From: JANNNF01 sp963772935
GTDB taxonomy: Bacteria > Pseudomonadota > Alphaproteobacteria > Rhodobacterales > Rhodobacteraceae
Direction of reading: 5' to 3'
Length of the DNA stretch: 64,000 bases
Assembly (NCBI GenBank): GCA_963772935.1
Contig: CAVYZK010000008.1
Location: 310,001 to 374,000 of the forward strand
Under the pieces are notes generated by a model. The model did not search any database, had not been told where the DNA came from, and saw nothing but the letters and a program-made list of their open reading frames with translations. A program made the translations under genes and the position numbers. Position 1 is the first letter of the stretch. Each line of letters starts with the position of its first letter. Positions 62,080 through 64,000 of this stretch are shown one piece after another.

Positions 62080-62462
62080 CCGATGTTCTGATCGACACCC
62101 ACGTCTGGGCGTGGACGCTGAATGATGACGAAAGGCTTTCAAGACCTGCAGTTGTGGCAATGGAACAAGCCGACGTGATCTGGATCAGTCCGGTCACGGT
62201 CTATGAGATCAGTCAGAGGGTGCATTTGGGCAAATGGCCTGACATGTACCGCTGGCTGGATCAGATGGATATGCTGATTGAGGCACAGGGCAGCAGGGTA
62301 GCCCCCTTCACCCCCGGCATTGTCTTGCAGGCAGGCACCCTCGACTGGCCGCACCGCGACCCGTTTGACCGGATGATCGCGGCGACGGCGCGGGTGATGG
62401 ATGTGACGCTGATCTCTGCCGATCCGGTGTTTGACGGGATGGGCCTGCGCCGGGTCTGGTAA
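62076..62462 (+). CDS. PIN-domain toxin (VapC-like ribonuclease)
   Basis: A 128-residue protein with the PIN-domain acidic residues in the expected order: Asp in VLIDTHVWAW, Glu in VTVYEISQRVHLGKW, and the DPFDRMIAATARVMDVTLIS block with two Asp. This branch (DTHVWAW start) pairs with Phd-type antitoxins and is predicted to cleave RNA, often tRNA. The start is TTG at 62076, overlapping the antitoxin stop by 4 bp. It is convergent with trpF, ending 1 bp before the trpF stop. Confidence 0.9.
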   Translation: MTDVLIDTHVWAWTLNDDERLSRPAVVAMEQADVIWISPVTVYEISQRVHLGKWPDMYRWLDQMDMLIEAQGSRVAPFTPGIVLQAGTLDWPHRDPFDRMIAATARVMDVTLISADPVFDGMGLRRVW

Positions 62463-63101
62463 CTATCCTGCCGCCTGCACAAACGCGGCAATCAGGGCCG
62501 CATCCTTGACCCCCGGTGCGGATTCCACGCCCGAGGACACATCCACCTGCCGCGCGCCGGTCAGCCGTGCGGCCTCGGCCACATTTGCGGGCGTCAGGCC
62601 GCCGGCCAGCATCCACGGGCGCAGCCACTTGCGCCCTACCAGCAGCCGCCAGTCGAAGGTCAGGCCGTTGCCGCCGGGCAAATCCGCCCCTTTGGGCGGC
62701 TTCGCGTCGATCAGGATCTGATCGGCAGCCAGCGAATACTCTTGCAACACGGCCAGATCGCCTTCCCCGGCCACACCCACCGCCTTCATCACCGGCAGGC
62801 CATAGCGGGCGCGGACCTCTGCCACCCGGTCGGGCGTCTCGTGCCCGTGCAATTGCAGCATGTCCAGCGGCACCTGATCTATCAACGCGTCCAGAAAGGC
62901 ATCCTCGGCATCTACCGTCAGCGCCACTTTCGCAAGGCCCACCGGGGCCTCCAGCGTCAGGGCGCGGGCCTGCGGAATGGTCAGGTGGCGGGGGCTTTTG
63001 GCAAAGAACACAAACCCCGCATAAGCCGCCCCAGCCCCGGCCACGGCAGCAACATCAGCCGCCGTCCGCAGGCCGCAGATTTTAACCCGGATATCGCCCA
63101 T
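62463..63101 (-). CDS. trpF: Phosphoribosylanthranilate isomerase
   Basis: A 212-residue TIM-barrel enzyme of tryptophan synthesis. The catalytic Cys is in VKICGLRTAADV, the catalytic Asp in ILIDAKPPKGADLPGGNG, and MLAGGLTPANVAEA and the QVDVSSGVESAPGVKDAALI phosphate-binding end are intact. It begins 3 bp after lapA. The usual trpF-trpB adjacency is interrupted by a plus-strand toxin-antitoxin pair, so trpB must use its own promoter or read-through. Confidence 0.96.
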   Translation of the reverse strand: MGDIRVKICGLRTAADVAAVAGAGAAYAGFVFFAKSPRHLTIPQARALTLEAPVGLAKVALTVDAEDAFLDALIDQVPLDMLQLHGHETPDRVAEVRARYGLPVMKAVGVAGEGDLAVLQEYSLAADQILIDAKPPKGADLPGGNGLTFDWRLLVGRKWLRPWMLAGGLTPANVAEAARLTGARQVDVSSGVESAPGVKDAALIAAFVQAAG

Positions 63102-63104
63102 GGC

Positions 63105-63458
63105 CTATTTCGGCCGGTCCAGCAGGGCCAGCACATCATCGCGTGGCGTCGCAGACAAATCGCGCAGCACGGCCAGTTCGCGTTCCAGCCGGGTCACTTC
63201 CCGCGTCTTTACCGATGCGGTGGAGCGGTGCTTCATCTCACGCACCCATTCCCAGACAAAGCCGATCAACAGGCCCGCCACCATGCCACCAAAGATCACC
63301 AGAAACATCGGCATCTGCATCTGCCAGCTAAACCCGGTAAGGGCGGCCAGATCGGGCGACAGGGCACGCACCGTCACCACATCGCGGTTGGCAAGCGCCA
63401 CGGTCAGCAGCGCCAGCCCCAAGGCCGCCAGAACAAGATATCGCAGATAGCGGATCAT
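63105..63458 (-). CDS. lapA: LapA domain (DUF1049) membrane protein
   Basis: A 117-residue inner-membrane protein with two helices (LVLAALGLALLTVALANRD and MFLVIFGGMVAGLLIGFVWE) and a cytosolic coiled-coil tail (TREVTRLERELAVLRDL). It matches the LapA/YciS family, linked in E. coli to control of lipopolysaccharide assembly through LapB/FtsH. Position between ihfB and trpF is conserved in Rhodobacteraceae. Confidence 0.87.
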   Translation of the reverse strand: MIRYLRYLVLAALGLALLTVALANRDVVTVRALSPDLAALTGFSWQMQMPMFLVIFGGMVAGLLIGFVWEWVREMKHRSTASVKTREVTRLERELAVLRDLSATPRDDVLALLDRPK

Positions 63459-63527
63459 CGGTTTGCCACTCGGTTATAGGCTACAGCCAGCACTATCGGC
63501 CCGATGCAGCGGCGGTGCAAGACGCGA

Positions 63528-63809
63528 TCATTTGCCGTTCAGACGATCCCGCAAAAGTTTGCCGGTCTTGAAGAACGGCACCTTCTTGTCATCGACCGCC
63601 ACAGCCTCACCGGTGCGGGGGTTGCGCCCGACGCGGGCATCGCGCGCTTTCACGGAAAACGCGCCAAAACCGCGCAATTCCACGCGGTCGCCTTTGGCAA
63701 GCGCTTCGATGATTTCCTCGAAGACCGTGTTGACGATGCGTTCGACATGGCGCTGCGTCAGGTGCGGATTTTCATCTGCAATCTTCTGGATCAGTTCAGA
63801 CCGGATCAT
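63528..63809 (-). CDS. ihfB: Integration host factor subunit beta
   Basis: A 93-residue DNA-bending protein of the HU/IHF family. It begins MIRSELIQKIADENPHLTQR, and the DNA-inserting arm contains GFGAFSVKARDARVGRNPRT with the intercalating proline in RNPRTGEAV. The C-terminal FKTGKLLRDRLNG is typical. It partners IhfA in chromosome organisation and gene control. In the group it follows rpsA, which would lie just right of the window. Confidence 0.95.
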   Translation of the reverse strand: MIRSELIQKIADENPHLTQRHVERIVNTVFEEIIEALAKGDRVELRGFGAFSVKARDARVGRNPRTGEAVAVDDKKVPFFKTGKLLRDRLNGK

Positions 63810-63947
63810 CCGTCAGTCCCCCCTGTGGTTCAGCCCGTTCAGATCAGGCATGCCACGTCTATGATTTTGTGAAGGGACTATAGGCAAAAAAACCGGTCTG
63901 ACAAACAAAAACCGGGACAGGGGCAGGACATAGGCCGCAAAGGCAAA

Positions 63948-63971
63948 GGGCCCCACCTTGCGGCGGGGCCC
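63948..63971 (-). terminator. Terminator of a gene right of the window
   Basis: GGGCCCC (63948-63954) and GGGGCCC (63965-63971) pair in a 7-bp GC stem with a 10-nt loop. On the minus strand TTTGCCTTTGCGG follows, giving T-richness. It probably ends the minus-strand gene outside the window, expected to be rpsA. The remaining sequence between here and ihfB holds no gene. Confidence 0.65.
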
Positions 63972-64000
63972 AATATGCAACGGATACAGGAAAGATCAGG

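Noticed and set aside
1..64000. tRNA, rRNA, insertion sequences, prophage
   Set aside because: No cloverleaf-like sequence, rRNA segment, transposase or phage gene was recognised; the only integrase-like gene is the housekeeping xerC.

Overview
This window reads as chromosomal DNA of an alphaproteobacterium of the Rhodobacteraceae/Paracoccaceae group. The basis is high GC, the gene repertoire (GcrA, PdeM with a ligase-associated DEXH helicase, phosphatidylcholine synthase, DUF1127 proteins, ruvCAB, ybgC-tolQRAB-pal-cpoB-tilS-ftsH, ihfB-lapA-trpF-trpB) and a dispersed GGGGATATTT-type intergenic repeat. No rRNA, tRNA, CRISPR array, insertion sequence or prophage is recognisable. It is mostly core housekeeping DNA with small accessory insertions.

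Layout. 1-3.9 kb: end of hrpB, an MFS transporter, an isochorismatase-like hydrolase, a DUF1993 protein, a hemerythrin protein and a YdeI-like protein. 4-8 kb: a methionine aminopeptidase, argF and argD (arginine synthesis), and the cell-cycle regulator gcrA. 8-14.7 kb: a small secreted protein, an AsmA protein, a 2-hydroxyacid dehydrogenase, rimO, a ParDE-type toxin-antitoxin pair and a YebC regulator. 14.7-18.4 kb: pdeM and the Lhr-type helicase of the ligase-associated DNA damage response, plus a small unknown ORF. 18.5-28 kb: YmdB phosphoesterase, two transporters, a lipoprotein, a membrane-anchored LytTR regulator, a one-carbon folate cluster (fhs, chorismate mutase, two small membrane ORFs, folD) and an RTX repeat protein. 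28-39 kb: MOSC protein, a Tam-like methyltransferase, ftsH, tilS and the complete Tol-Pal envelope operon with ybgC, then creA. 39-46 kb: ruvC-ruvA-ruvB, prmA, a geranylgeranyl-reductase-like flavoprotein and msrA. 46-57 kb: priA, a DUF484 protein with xerC, phosphatidylcholine synthase, a DMT transporter, ogt with a LysR regulator, and ileS. 57-60 kb: an accessory-looking cluster of exported proteins (two PepSY proteins with extremely acidic tails, an Asp/Ser/Gly-rich protein, a small Arg/Gly-rich protein) around a membrane-anchored LuxR-type regulator. 60-64 kb: trpB, a Phd/PIN toxin-antitoxin pair on the opposite strand between trpB and trpF, then trpF, lapA and ihfB.

A striking property is that nine conserved genes (argD, lhr, ftsH, tolA, ruvA, prmA, priA, xerC, ileS) are each broken by an apparent single-base indel. 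In eight a base is extra, and in tolA one base appears to be missing. Several are normally essential, so I read these as sequencing or assembly indels, and I give each gene as one full-length feature with the break point. The most interesting biology is the PepSY/acidic-tail/LuxR cluster with its upstream 19-bp dyad, the toxin-antitoxin insertion that splits trpF from trpB, and the five-copy intergenic repeat family.
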